NCBI GenBank assembly: GCA_030374805.1
Contig: JARGSG010000136.1
Span: 40,747 to 104,746, forward strand
DNA: 64,000 bases
DNA from: Gracilaria gracilis
Lineage: Eukaryota > Rhodophyta > Florideophyceae > Gracilariales > Gracilariaceae
Direction: 5' to 3'
The translations under genes were made by a program, and so were the position numbers. The notes beneath the pieces are model-generated. The model saw only the letters and a list, made by a program, of their open reading frames with translations. It ran no database searches and was not told where the DNA came from. Positions within the stretch are counted from its first letter, which is position 1. Each line of letters begins with the position of its first letter. Below, one piece after another: positions 10,395 to 21,793 of this stretch.

Positions 10395-11686
10395 TCATGG
10401 ATAGTACGCCTCTGCAACGCGCTCTAACGTGACTTCCAGTTCTCCTTCCGGAATGCCCACATCCTGTCTCCGCATACAATCGCGTTCCGTACCATCCCTA
10501 CCAACGCTCAACACCTCTCCCGCGAGAGCCATCTTCCATTGCTTCCAGAACTCTTGGCCGAGCATGTTTTTTTTAGCACACCGCTCCACCCTCTTCTCGT
10601 CGGCAGGCGCTGAAGATATTAGCGTAGTGCAAGCCAGCCAGGCGACTCAGCCGTCGAAAGCCCGCTTTCTCCATGCCGAATGGAATGATTTCGATTACAA
10701 AGCTTCCTTGTCGCCTGAACATTATGTTGGTCATGCCGGCGCCGTGTGATCCTATGAGCACATCCGTGCTCATCATCTTCTCCAGTTGATATCGGAACGG
10801 TGTATCTTCAAAGCGGATGAGCTCTATCTGGACGCGTATTCCGTGACTTGCAAATGTGCTTTGAATCAACCGTTCAACTTTTGTGACGTTCAGCATTCGT
10901 CTCGTTTCAGCACGAGAAAGAATTCGAACTTGAATCGGCGCGGCCTTGTTTCCAGTTCTCGCCTTGGCTTTGTTGGCATCAAGTGCAGCCGCAACCCGTT
11001 TCTCAAACAGAACTGTCTCAGGAGCGACACCATCACACTTGCTCAAAGACACGCTTCGAAAACATGTGCGCTCTTCCCGATCGGTGGCTTGCACCTTATG
11101 AAACGCCGTGTTGAACGCTTCATGTACGCCGTCAAACCATTCCGCACGTCTGTTGAACTTGGGAGTCAACAACAACGGATCGGCAAGTGTCATGTTTACT
11201 ATTTGGAGAAGGCTTGCCGTACGTATCGCCGCTTGTAATGCAAAACTCCATGTAATGCGGTATGTGTCTCATGTTGCTCTCCTTGTACGGGCGCTTCGAA
11301 ATCAAATACGCTGGGTCGATTAGATCGTTTGCGTATGTTTCACGCATGCGCTGAAAACGAATGTGTCGCTTCATGAATTGCAGCGCCTCGCCGGATGCAA
11401 GTTGACACGACTTGTTCTCGGCAAGCTGCGTGAGTTGTGGACGTGAATCCGGAGACAAGGTGATGTAATGGTGGTTGATGCACATGTTGGTGATTTGACA
11501 CACAGAGCATCTATTGGCCGTTGGCAGCCTTACCTCACGCTCAACAAGTTGAGAAGTGCGACGGGGTGTGGACGGGTTGGTTTGAAGCTTCCGACCCATG
11601 TGTACCGTGTAGCTGATTGTCTCTCTGTGGGAGACGTTGTTCGAACACCCATTTCGGAACAGATGCAGGGTGAGAGCCAACAGCAC
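10395..11686 (-). pseudogene. GT61-like (DUF563) glycosyltransferase, broken into three frames
   Basis: Three successive minus-strand frames form one protein. The N-terminal piece (11686-11132) starts with a hydrophobic LLALTLHLF segment that could be part of a Golgi anchor, but I find no ATG before it. The middle piece (about 11193-10573) carries the diagnostic core: VLIGSHGAGMTN, followed by VIEIIPFG and a LAGLHYANIF segment. The C-terminal piece continues through NMLGQEFWKQWK to the stop at 10395. Frame changes fall near 11190 and near 10590; neither has a plausible intron. GT61 enzymes are Golgi glycosyltransferases (xylosyl- or arabinosyl-transferases in plants); in red algae they are likely to act on cell-wall or N-glycan substrates. 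Two breaks suggest a recent pseudogene, though two sequencing errors would look the same. Confidence 0.7.
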
Positions 11687-12445
11687 GCGTTTGGTTTGGT
11701 GCTAACAGAGGCTCCGAGAGAGGTACTACTCGTTTGGCGTTTAGGCTAAGCAATACAGCGCTGAGGAGTGAAGCGTGAACGCGATCAAGCTGTCGTTTGC
11801 ACGGTGGCCTCGTTGAATGGTTGTATTGTGCACATTTTGTACACGGTTCAGCCTGAGGCTCGCGGCAGCACTTGAGCTGAACGGGCTTGTGAGATGCGGT
11901 TGTAAAGGCGCCGTGGGGGCATCTACGAAGGTAGTTTTGCTGGGCGCGGTGAAAGCAATTGTGGATTGAACAATCTGAATTGCCGGTTTGCTGAATCAGG
12001 CGAGGGGAAATGGGCCATGAGCAGGTAAATTAATCTACCTTGGTCGGAAAGCAACTTGCAAGGCATCGCGGCCCCCGACGCGGTCAAAGGTGTACGGGGC
12101 CTCATGACTCATGATGCGTCGCGAGCGCGTGTAAGCATCACAGCACAGCGCGCACAGGCTGACAGTGTTGGCGCAACCAGCAATGCAGGCGGCATTGCAG
12201 TTCAAAGTTTCAAAACAAGCGCGGCCACGTGGCGCACGTGTGTTGGCGTATATCTCGCCCGTTCGAGCGTTCACCAATGGCGCGCCGATGCGCGCAATGC
12301 ATTCCGCCTCCGGCCACGCCGTGCTCGCGCTGTGCTCATCTGTGATTGCACGCACGCGCGTCAAACGCGCCCCTTCCACTCGCCGCGTTCGCCGGCGCTC
12401 TCATCTCATCCGAGCCGACGCGCGTCTCTCAGCAGCTGGCGCCGA
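11687..12445. other. intergenic region, divergent promoters
   Basis: Lies between the divergently oriented GT61-like and hydrolase genes. Open frames here lack ATG starts and family similarity. The right end becomes GC-rich and leads into a TATA box. Confidence 0.5.
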
Positions 12446-12451
12446 TATAAA
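12446..12451 (+). promoter_or_regulatory. TATA box of the ABHD-like gene
   Basis: TATAAA within an otherwise very GC-rich stretch, 94 bases before the chosen ATG, leaving room for a short leader. It argues that the long upstream open frame is not translated. Confidence 0.6.
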
Positions 12452-12544
12452 TGTGAGCGCGGTCGCTCCGTAGTGGCGTCCGCACGCGCGTCGAACAACA
12501 ACAAGTGGCGCGCGGGCGGCCGCGCAACGACGGCGCGCGCACAC

Positions 12545-13696
12545 ATGCGCTTCCTGCTGTCGCTCGCCGTGCGGCTGATGCGCATGGCCGGCGAGGCGCT
12601 GTTCTTCTTCGAGCTCAACCGCTTCTTCGGGCGCGTTGTGAGCGGCACCGTCGCGCACCGCACGCGCTGCATGCGCCACGCGGAGCGCGCCTTGCTGCGC
12701 CATGTGGCCGTGCGCAAGCGCACCGTGCGCGTCAAGCTGCCGTGCGGCGTGCACATCCACACCATCGTGGCGGGCATGGCCGCCGACGACGCGCAGCGCC
12801 ACGGCCAGAGGCCGCTCGTGCTGCTGCACGGTCATAGCATGGCCGCCGCTTCCTTCTTCCGCAACATCGACCACTTTCTGCACATGGGATTCACCTCCGT
12901 GTTCGTCCCGGACTTGCCGGGCTGGGGCTCTTCGTCGCGTCCGCGCTTTGATGGCACCCACGTCACCCATGCGCTGGACTTCTTTCTGCGCCCGTTTCAT
13001 CAGTGGCTGGCTCAGCTTGGTGTCGCCCGCTTCACGCTGCTTGGCCATTCGTTGGGCGCGTATCTTGCGTATGAATACGCCGTGCTTCATCCGTTGCGAG
13101 TGTCATCGCTCTTGCTTACGTCGCCTGCCGCCATCGCGCGGCGCACGCCTGTCTCGCTGGCGCTGTGGTTTTCCTTCACGCCGCAGCGCTTTCTCACGCA
13201 GGGCGGTTTGATTGCGCAGCTGCTGTTCGCCTGCAAGTACCCTTCGTCGCGCGCGTACAACCTGCCTGGCTTCCGTCACTTCACGCTGTGCAGCAACTCC
13301 ACGGCGCACCACAGCGGCGACGCCGCCGCCGCCAAGATGCTGTGCACGCGCCGCGTCGCGCCGCTTTGCTGGAGCTCCGAGTGTGTGAGGCCGCTGTTGG
13401 AGAACGTGCGTCGCTTGAAGTGCGCCGTGCATCTCATCACGGGCGACCATGATTGTCTGGTGCAAGTGGCTCATGTGCGCGCGCTGTACGCGCAACTCAG
13501 CGCTGCTGGTAACGTTGCTACGTTGGAGGTCATCCACGGCGCCGATCATTCGCCGCATATCTGCGCGCCAAAGCAGTTCGCAAAGGCCGTCATGAGGAGC
13601 CTTTCGCGCACCACGTCGTATGACTTTACCTCACATCATCATCGCGTTTCTGTTCCTCAAGCGCACCTCGTTTCGCCTCCTCCGTGCCCGTCATAG
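12545..13696 (+). CDS. alpha/beta-hydrolase, ABHD4/ABHD5 (CGI-58)-like
   Basis: 383 aa. The frame is open for 489 bases upstream but without an ATG in a likely position, and a TATA box lies inside that part, so the ATG at 12545 is preferred. The N-terminal ~60 residues contain a hydrophobic/aromatic helix (LFFFELNRFFG). Then come LVLLHGHSMA (oxyanion hole), PDLPGWGSSSRP, the nucleophile elbow LLGHSLGAYLAYEYA, LLLTSPAA, the acid in ITGDHD and the catalytic His in GADHSPH. The order of motifs and the GWGSSSRP/HSLGAYLA wording fit the CGI-58/ABHD4-5 group, which acts on lysophospholipids or regulates lipid-droplet lipolysis. All triad residues are present, so it is probably an active esterase, lipase or acyltransferase. 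Confidence 0.82.
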   Translation: MRFLLSLAVRLMRMAGEALFFFELNRFFGRVVSGTVAHRTRCMRHAERALLRHVAVRKRTVRVKLPCGVHIHTIVAGMAADDAQRHGQRPLVLLHGHSMAAASFFRNIDHFLHMGFTSVFVPDLPGWGSSSRPRFDGTHVTHALDFFLRPFHQWLAQLGVARFTLLGHSLGAYLAYEYAVLHPLRVSSLLLTSPAAIARRTPVSLALWFSFTPQRFLTQGGLIAQLLFACKYPSSRAYNLPGFRHFTLCSNSTAHHSGDAAAAKMLCTRRVAPLCWSSECVRPLLENVRRLKCAVHLITGDHDCLVQVAHVRALYAQLSAAGNVATLEVIHGADHSPHICAPKQFAKAVMRSLSRTTSYDFTSHHHRVSVPQAHLVSPPPCPS

Positions 13697-15381
13697 AGGC
13701 TTGCGATAGCGAACGATGTGACTCGTGCGTTTGTAACTTCTACCGCTTGCCGTTCTTTCGTGTACATATTGTTGCTCTAAGCACGCTGCGGTTGGTGCGT
13801 CGCGGGATGCGCGTTTTCCGGGGTTCAACGGTTCAGGGATCCGTGGCCTATGACGTGCTTCCGATCAACAGGCCCTGTGTATATCCAGAGGCTCTACCAT
13901 TCGTGATTCTAATTTGTATTGTAGAGTGGGCCGGCCGCCGGGCCCCATCTTCCAACATTCTAATATCCGCCTTAACATGGGCCTCCTTGTTGGAGAGAAG
14001 GAGTGGCGTGGCCCGACTCGTATCTTTTTGGGTTGTCACCGTTTACCATCATTCATAAACATGCGGTTCTTTTGAACACACGCGATGCATGAGGTCTGCC
14101 AGCGCTGCGTTTTCGGGTTTCATGTTTGTTGTCGTCCAGTAAAGTGTACTCATTCTTTTCGATTCCAAAAGGTCATTGTCAGTCCATGCAATCGCGACGA
14201 TAATCTATAAACGGACTTTGTTCTCGCCAATGATCGCTATCAAGGAGCTTCTGGCCCAAAGCCGAGGCCCGCCTAACTTACTGGCGCACTCCATGGGCCA
14301 AACAGACTGCGCACCACCATGAGTTACCGGCACGTTGCAGCGCTTTCATATTCGGCAACAGCACAGCTTCTATCTACGCCTCCCTTCCACGTATTCATCG
14401 GGTCAAACAAGAAAACAAAAGCACCCCAGACACGTAGAACGTCAAAACTTAACCGCTCCTGGAACACCGCTTGAAAGGGCTACCAACGCGACGACCAGTT
14501 GCATGTATGCAATGCATACCATGTCCGATACGCGTTTGTGGCAATACGTGGGATTGCATAGTGCCTTCTAATCTGTCAACCGCAGCGCGGGGCGCGTTCG
14601 TATAATACGCGGTATTCGGCTATCATCTTCTTGATGATGCACGCCGATCATTCTCCCGCGAGTGGGACAGTGGCAGCGCCCGCTGTTGTGCTTCATGCGC
14701 TTCCATGAAAGGTGTGGGAGGAGTTGGTTCCCGCTTTCAAAGCGAATTGGGCGCTAGGCGTATCGGGGTGAACGTGCTGAAGACTAGCTTCACCAGGAAC
14801 CTCGGGACGAAGTATGTACGAGAGAGGGATCCGAAGGTCTGAGGGAGATGATCAAACTCTGGAGCCATAGGTAAAGTTTACCTTTGGGGGGACCAGTCGA
14901 TAGCACGAGCCTCTCCAAACACGTGGCACACTTGCAAAACGAGAACCTCAATCATCGCTACCAGGTCAGAGATGGACCATCCCATGCTCCCCGCCCGACT
15001 TGAACGTTTCCGGTCGTCTGCTGTTCCGGCCGGGTACGGGATGTTCCGCGGACGTACGAGTAAGGGGGTTGCGCCTGGCTTGCAAGTTTGTGAAGTCGAT
15101 GACGACCTTCAGATTTTACCATACTTGTGATGAGTCCTGTATACGCGACACTCTAGAGACGGCTGGGAAAGATTCAGCGCACTCAGCGAAACCATCTTTC
15201 ATCTCCTGGAAACTGATAAAAGCAGCAACGAGCATCACCATGTGTGACTGAAGAACTAACTACGACAAGGAGCAAATATGGAAAGCGTTGCGGTACCGTC
15301 GTACCCTTTGCGATATCTAGGGGCAACGGTTTTCCAGAGCTCTGCTACATATGTGAAAACTGCGCGGCCAAATCTTCTCTC
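13697..15381. other. gene-poor spacer
   Basis: No frame here has family similarity or a convincing start. GC content falls back toward 50 percent. The short plus-strand frames at 13684-14058 and 15000-15251 show no recognisable domain, signal peptide or paralogue. It must hold the 3' UTRs of the flanking genes. Confidence 0.5.
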
Positions 15382-16698
15382 TCATGGCGACACCAAGTCA
15401 TCCAAGTATTTCTCCACGTGCAGGGCTTGCTTCATGATAATTTTCTCAAAGTCATTGTCACTCGCTTCTGGAGTGGGTCCCCCACCAGCCTTGGCAGCTT
15501 CCTCGACGTCGCGCTTCGGCGTCGTTCTGTCTGGCAAAGTCGAACGCTTACCTTTCGAGACTGGTTCGCGCTCTTCAGCTGTGTTTGGAACATGTAGCTC
15601 TCTGGATTTGTTCATCCGTCCAACGTCGCCCCCGGGTTGCTTTCCACCGTCTAACATATTCAACCTCAATGTTTTGGAAGTCTTGCGCAGCAGATTGCGT
15701 AGCGAATTCTTTCTGGAGGGCGAGTCCTCGCTGCCGCTTTTGCCGAGAGCAAGAAGCTTCCTTAAAGACCTTGCTTTGGATAGATTCCGTTCCTTGTCGG
15801 CCCCGGCACCATCGTTGTGAGAGTCTTCTCCGGGCTTCATGTCCGAGCGAGGAGACCCGTTGCCTTCGAATTTTGCTGTTCTCCGCGTTTCGCTGTCGTT
15901 GGGGCTGTTGTCCAGTCTTTTCATCGGAACCAAACCTTCTTTGAGGTCTGGTGAGATCTTGCGAACGAATTGGGAGGATGGCGTTCCACCCCGGTCCCCA
16001 CTTTTTGTGGCCGAGGTTGGAGACGCGTTATACGACCGTTCCCTTTGCGTGCGAAACTGTTTAACATCGTCTTTCAGTTTTCCGTCCACAATGACTTGCA
16101 GACCCTCCGCGACAGTGCTCTTTGCAATCGCATTAGATTCCTCAACGCTTGTAGCTGATCGTGGTGACTCAGGTTGAGGGCCGACCTCAGGGCCATAAGC
16201 GGGATTTATTGAAGCTTGATTCGAATCAATGAAGTGAGCCTCAATCGCTTGCGACGAGACTGCATTTGCTTCATCACATGTTGTTTCTTTGTCATTCGCT
16301 GCAATCAAAGCACTTTCCATCAGGTCTTCGGCGTAGCTGGGCATTCCATGAACTGGCACAACTGAAGATCTTCTGGAAGTGCTATTCACAGTTTTGTAAG
16401 CATCGCTAGGAAGCGAGGGCAGCGAGTTTAACTCCCATGCAGATTCTCCTGAGGTTGTGACCGAAATGTTTTGCCGAAAGTGAAGCGATGAAGGAAAAAT
16501 GTCCTTTGACTCTTCCATTACCACCCTTTGGAACTTGCCCTCGCTGTAGTATGCAGAGGCTAAGAAACGACGATTCCTGTCTGGATCAAGAAATGGGTTG
16601 AATTGAAGAGGACATCTTCTTGCGGGAGAGGGTAATGTGGAAAGACCAACTACAGCGACTAAGTCAACGATTTCTTTCCCACGGTCGATGAGACTCAT
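15382..16698 (-). CDS. hypothetical protein, Ser/Lys-rich, with tandem paralogue
   Basis: 438 aa from the ATG at 16696-16698 (MSLIDRGKEIVD); the frame is open 17 codons further but starts with TTG, and the paralogue at 17743-18666 keeps the same ATG and MSLIERGKGIVD, which supports this start. No known domain. Most of the chain is polar and low in order (Ser, Glu, Lys, Asn). Near the C-terminus there are two blocks, SKARSLRKLLALGKSG and SLRNLLRKTSKTLRLNML, which look like basic amphipathic helices and are also conserved in the paralogue. No signal peptide or membrane segment. Real rather than chance, because a diverged copy keeps both ends of the protein. Confidence 0.6.
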   Translation of the reverse strand: MSLIDRGKEIVDLVAVVGLSTLPSPARRCPLQFNPFLDPDRNRRFLASAYYSEGKFQRVVMEESKDIFPSSLHFRQNISVTTSGESAWELNSLPSLPSDAYKTVNSTSRRSSVVPVHGMPSYAEDLMESALIAANDKETTCDEANAVSSQAIEAHFIDSNQASINPAYGPEVGPQPESPRSATSVEESNAIAKSTVAEGLQVIVDGKLKDDVKQFRTQRERSYNASPTSATKSGDRGGTPSSQFVRKISPDLKEGLVPMKRLDNSPNDSETRRTAKFEGNGSPRSDMKPGEDSHNDGAGADKERNLSKARSLRKLLALGKSGSEDSPSRKNSLRNLLRKTSKTLRLNMLDGGKQPGGDVGRMNKSRELHVPNTAEEREPVSKGKRSTLPDRTTPKRDVEEAAKAGGGPTPEASDNDFEKIIMKQALHVEKYLDDLVSP

Positions 16699-17742
16699 TG
16701 TCACGACGTTTACTACAACGAAAAAGAACGTACAACAGTATCCAAGCAAGACCTCTCTATTACTGGCGATGCTTGGGAGTTCAACAAGTACTATGAGATC
16801 GATTGAAACCCGGAGCGGAAGGGCAGAAACGCTGGCTTTTTATACCATTTCGGTGAGAGAAGGCCTCCCCCATTGGCATGATATGTCTCTTGGAGACTGA
16901 ATTCAACCCAAGCTACAGCTTGACTTGAGAAATGTAAGGAGTATGGCAGGGATAGTTCAGCAGTTGGGCACCGCCGTTCGCTGACCACCCCACGAGTAGA
17001 TAATCTATTCGTAGGGTGATTGGCGGTGCCCAGCTGCTAAGGGTTCGCTATTTGTTCCCAACATTCAATTCAGAAGTTTTGACTTGATGGAATGAGAATT
17101 CTTTTCTTTCTGCTACCCACTGCGAATTGCAATGGGTACGACGGTACCAACGGTACCGTTGTATCAGGAATTCGCGTTCCAATTTGCGAATATTGAGTGG
17201 AGAGAAGAAGTGGATTTTCCGTTATACTAATGATTGACTAACCTTTTAGATGGAGAACGCCTGATTGCTTCAAGCAGCAAAGGTTCACCCCTTTTTCTGT
17301 GGGAATGCGAGTACAATGGCGGCGGCATGCAGCTTTCGATTTACCCCAATACCGACATGACGTGAAACGGAATCGTGATGGTCTTCCTCAAAGCTCGTGT
17401 TCGTCAAAATTTCTGTTTTGCTTCGTTCATACGCCGATGTTTGGTCGTGGCATGATCACAACCGAAAACAAAGCACTGCGCGCCAGAATGAGGAAGACGT
17501 CTACAGCCAAACAAAGGGCAGAGTGGATTTGTACTTAACGCAATTAAGAGCTTTATTCGACAAGGTTACTCTGCAACACAAGTTACAATAACCGTAGAGT
17601 CAAGCGAGGTTTTGAAGTGTTTTCATGAGCTCGCAGCCCAAGCCGCCTACACACCCACTCCCTCTTCGATGTTTCACCCAAAGCCGAATCCAAGTACACT
17701 TCCTACGACGGCCTCCCGAAGTCGCTAAAGGCTTATCGTCTT
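16699..17742. other. spacer between the tandem paralogues
   Basis: Contains the promoter of the gene at 15382 and the 3' flank of the paralogous relic. The only clear structure is the snapback repeat at 16957-17039; a small near-palindrome of GGTACC words lies near 17145-17165. No gene seen. Confidence 0.5.
16957..17039. repeat. imperfect snapback inverted repeat (~83 bp)
   Basis: Left arm with AGCAGTTGGGCACCGCC and, further in, CACCCCACGAGTAGAT; the right arm carries the complement in reverse order (ATCTATTCGTAGGGTG, GGCGGTGCCCAGCTGCT). Outer and inner blocks pair with one mismatch or so each; the joint between blocks is unequal in length. It could fold into a long hairpin RNA or be a tiny foldback element. 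Confidence 0.65.
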
Positions 17743-18666
17743 TCAGGTTTTCCGAAACAGTTTGCGCAATGAATTCTTTCTAGCAGGCGAGTTATCTTTG
17801 TTGCCCCCGCCAAGCGAAAGAAACTTCCTCAAGGACCCCATTTTAGACAAGATCTGCTGCCTCTCGACTTCCTCGGTGTCAGAAACCTCTTCTGGCATCG
17901 TTTCTGTGGATATTGTACAGCCGTTCTCTGCGTCTTCCGTCCCAGTCGTCCCAGCACCGCTCTCCTTCCGGGTTAACGGGGGATCTTGCGGACAAGTTTC
18001 GAAGGGGATATCACAATATTAGCCGCAGTTGTTGGTGGTTGCATCCGATCCTGTTCTGAGCATTGTTCTTCGGTGTCAATTCTCGTCTCTTCTCCTTGCA
18101 GTCCTGACACCTCGCCGTCTTGTTGAAGATTGTTGACCTTTCTCTCACGGGCTTCATACTGCTGAACACGGGGAATGGGATGCGGAGATTTGGAGTGCGG
18201 GTTGACGTCCTCATAATGAGCCGCAGTCAGAGTGCCCTTATTCGACATAGTTACTTTACCAGCACCCCTCTGAGACAACCTATCGTTCAGATCTCCGCGT
18301 CCGGTTTCCTCTTCATTGTTTGGAGTGCAAGCGTTTATCAATCAAGGGTAACTGTGGTGTAACGCAGATCTCGGGAAAACGAGGGCAGAGAACTAAAGTC
18401 CCACGTAGAGTTTCCAGACGCTGTGATTGAACTATCTCTGCGAAGTTGTAGTGCGGACGGCAGGATGTTGCGAGATCCTTCCATCGTGAGTTGATGAAAC
18501 TTTCCTGGCGTAATATAAGCAACGGGTCGGAAACGACACCGCCGTTCAGTAGTGTCGAGAAATGGGTTAAGCTGGAAACCACTTCTCCTGGCGGGGGAGG
18601 ACAGAGTGGCAAAACGAAGTGCCCAATGGAGTCGACAATTCCTTTTCCGCGTTCGATGAGACTCAT
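17743..18666 (-). pseudogene. decayed tandem paralogue of the gene at 15382-16698
   Basis: The ATG at 18664-18666 with MSLIERGKGIVD, the following GGGGGAGG-rich stretch, and the C-terminal segment at 17743-17880 (encoding the counterpart of the LRNLLRKTSKTL helix and the LLALGK block) all match the upstream gene. Between them the reading frame changes several times (18732-18313, 18341-17973, then again) and the middle has lost similarity. The protein would be shorter than its paralogue even if joined. I take it to be a dead tandem duplicate. Confidence 0.65.
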
Positions 18667-21600
18667 TGTAGCCTTGTGTATGGAAATAAGTAAGGGTGTG
18701 AACATTGTATGGTGTAGGACCGAGGAAATCACTATAGAGCGCTAAGGGAGTTCCGAGACGTTCAACGGCTTCGGAGAGCTCGAGACCAGGGCAGGTGGTG
18801 AGGAGTACCCCTGTAGGTCGAAGTATTCATACTATGTCGACGATGGGAACGTATTTGCATGCATCAGGCGTTGAGTTGAATGAATCAAGTGGGGAGCTCT
18901 GTTTTATTTGAAACGACCGTTGCTGAACATGAAACTGTCTCAAGCGGAATCGGTTGGGGGTGCGGAGAGGTTTAGAACGGTCAACTGATAGTTCGGCTGT
19001 TGAACAAGAGAGGCAATTCATAGAAGGGGCTAACTGTCCTGCTGGAGCATGAAGTCTCCGAATTTCGTTTTCCAATCTGGATCTTCAGCATGGGAAGCAG
19101 AAAGAGGCGGAGCATCAGTTTTGGCAAACTTGTTCACACATGTGCCGTGGTTTTGGAAAATCCCCGGACTGAACTTAGACGTTTATAGCAGGCCACCCGG
19201 GTTCTCCAAGGTACAGTACTGCTTTTGCCCAGTTAAACCCTACAACGGGTTCTATGCTGCTCATTTCAACCCCGCGGTTTAGATGGGAGGGTGCTCCCAT
19301 CTAAACCGCATCATGTGATGATGACCATTAGACTAACGGATTATACCTCGCTGAACCTTGCGTACTTTCGTGCATTGACCTGCGATGTGCTTCTCGTCGA
19401 CATTTGGAAAAGCTACTGAGGGTATGTAAACGCGTTTGACTTTACGCTTGATGAAGACAAAGGTGGTCGTGGAGATTGTTACGGTAAATTCGAGTGAAGC
19501 AAGCTTATTAAGGAATGCGATCCGCCCCGGTCTTTTCCCATAAGCAGAATCGACACAATCCGTTCACGTCTCTTCTCCTATTATTGCGTCGGGGTCTTCC
19601 CTGCCCACTAACTCTAGCATTGATGGCCATTAGTAATATCTCCGCTTCGTGCAGCAAGAGCACAGTATAACACATCTTGCGGTGTTTAGGAGATACACAG
19701 CTGGCGCGATTTTGTCTTGATTCCGCTGCTACACTGCAAGACTAGAAAATGATATGGTTGGTGTATCCTAAGAGGATACTGCTACCAAATTTGTGTGGTG
19801 TTAGAAACCGGATATAGGATAGAACCGAGAGAATGTGGAATGAGCAATACCGAACCGATTATGATCTCGTATCTAATGGGAATCAACTATGATTGCCGGT
19901 ACCGTTACTCTATAATCGCCAACAACATTTCTTCACCATACTCGCCGATATGAGAACAAACCCATTTCAGTGCCCTTCATTAGCTAGAACCCTTATTAAT
20001 ATTCACTGCGATTCATAGGTGCATCGGAAAAGGTCATGGTACCAACTCTTTCTCGGCTCGGCTGTAGCACAAAGCTGCTTGAGCAGCTTGAAACTCATCG
20101 TAGCTCGAAAAAAAGACGCCCGAAAGCTTGCTGAAGAACATCACTGCTCCCTCTGTTCCCTCTGCTCCCTTCGAGGCTTGAAGTTAATGCTGAGCTCTCT
20201 AGCTACCTTCGTAGCTACTCACACTGTTCCTTCGATGCCGTGAACGAAATTGAGAAGTAGCGAAATCTTGATTCTTGTGGACTTACAGTACGCGCTGATT
20301 GATTGGGGAACGAGTCGTCGATGCGGGACGTGCAACCTTGTCATGCCACGTGCACGAGCCAATTGTTGCTTCCAAGCAACAAGCCAACGTGCTTTGGTTC
20401 CTCCTGCCCAAGGAATGAGAGCTACTGTACCAAACTCAAGGTTCGTCGAAGTGGTGGGAGCTCACTTCAAGTATCGCTGGCCCTGTTTATCTGGTGTCTG
20501 GCCGGACCCAAAGGATGGCTAGTGGTCTCACAAGAGTCAAGATGATTCATGTAACTTCGCCCTCTCTCTTGAAGGAAGAGAAAGGCCAGAAAGTCACTCG
20601 AAAGAAGAAATAGTATTCTCGGAGGTTAAGAGTTCGTGTAAAGTTAGACTACGAAATTTTCTTGTCTTGCTATGGTGAGCGCATAGGGCATTTCGATGTC
20701 CATCTTTCAGCGCAAAGAGGAGGGGCGATGCCAGGTATGCGACAAGACGTCTCCAAAAACCTCCTTTTCGAGCCACAAGAGGAATCGCTGCGTTGGCCAA
20801 CGCGTGTTGGCCAACGCGAACGTTTGACTGCGCTTTGCCGTGCTTCCTGCGGAAAGTAACCCTGCCCAATCTCTGAGGTCGCAAAATGTTTCAAACCGAT
20901 AAACTAGTTCACGTCGCAGATATGTTTGTGATACCTCTTTGACGATTCCCGATTGAAACGATTGTCCATATGCCATGTCTTTGCTCATTTGGATTGTTGC
21001 GGACCTTGGAGATACCTGACGAACGACAAGGCCAAAGAACCAATCTGCCGTCAGAAGGATTAGAATGACTTCGAGCTGCTGCGAACACACTGGGTAAGGT
21101 TATCCACGTTGTCTAACCTAGAGTGGAAAGACTCCGACCCGAATCATACACCAATTTCTCCAATTGGTATGAAGTGTACTTCTTCGCGTGAGCTGCACAT
21201 TCGAATGCGTGTATGAACGTTCTGGATTGCTCAATTCATATTTCGCTTTGTGCCTGGTCTATACCGCGGATTTGGCGAACAGCGGTTTCAATAAATCGTA
21301 GCCTGTCATGGTTGAGTCACCATGGCGCAGACCGCAACTACGAGGAACAGAGGCTGATGTGTTGATGACTAAGTGAAAGTTGGCATTCAATGCTCGGAAG
21401 GATATTTCTGGGGAACCCCCTTGTGGTTGCGGGGGAAGGAAGCTAAGCCTGGTTGCCAAGGCTGCATCAGAATGTTGAGTCTACACCAATAACCACGCAT
21501 ATGAGAGCGCATTAAAGGTTTCCCGGAACCCAGGTGCACCACATGGCATTGTTGAATTGAAAATGCTTCTTCAAGAGAAAACTTTCTTTGTTTCATACGT

Positions 21601-21681
21601 CGATGGAGTTTCCAAATGTATGACAGTTCCGTGCAGCATACCGATCTTCCTTCTTTCCCTGTGTTAGCTTCTGTGATAGCT
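18667..21681. other. gene-poor spacer with hairpins
   Basis: About 3 kb without a convincing gene. It includes a perfect hairpin at 19274-19309 and a doubled TTGGCCAACGCG word near 20791-20818. A minus-strand frame at 21090-20707 has a hydrophobic start but only a GTG codon and no relatives, so it is not called. Confidence 0.5.
19274..19309. repeat. perfect 16-bp-arm hairpin
   Basis: GCGGTTTAGATGGGAG, four-base loop GGTG, then the exact complement. A stem of this length without mismatches is unlikely by chance; a structured RNA, a terminator-like signal or the scar of an excised element are possible. Confidence 0.7.
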
Positions 21682-21689
21682 ATATAAGA
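21682..21689 (+). promoter_or_regulatory. TATA box, Cys-rich family member 1
   Basis: TATATAAG, 112 bases before the ATG. The other family members have TATA boxes at 125 and 108 bases, so the spacing is a shared feature of the duplicated genes. Confidence 0.65.
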
Positions 21690-21793
21690 GTCAGGGATGC
21701 AGCAGAACATTAGTGACAACTCTCGCTACATCTTCAGGCCTTTTCTCATCGCAACATACTTTCTTTCGTACGTGGTTATACACAGTCACAATA

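Noticed and set aside
12056-12544. N-terminal extension of the hydrolase frame
   Set aside because: No suitable ATG, contains the TATA box, and the hydrolase family does not have such an extension.
13684-14058. 124-aa frame after the hydrolase gene
   Set aside because: Overlaps the hydrolase stop region in another frame; no domain, no paralogue, no start context.
20707-21090. 127-aa minus-strand frame starting with a signal-like segment
   Set aside because: Starts with GTG, has no relatives in the window and no conserved motif; cannot be told from chance.
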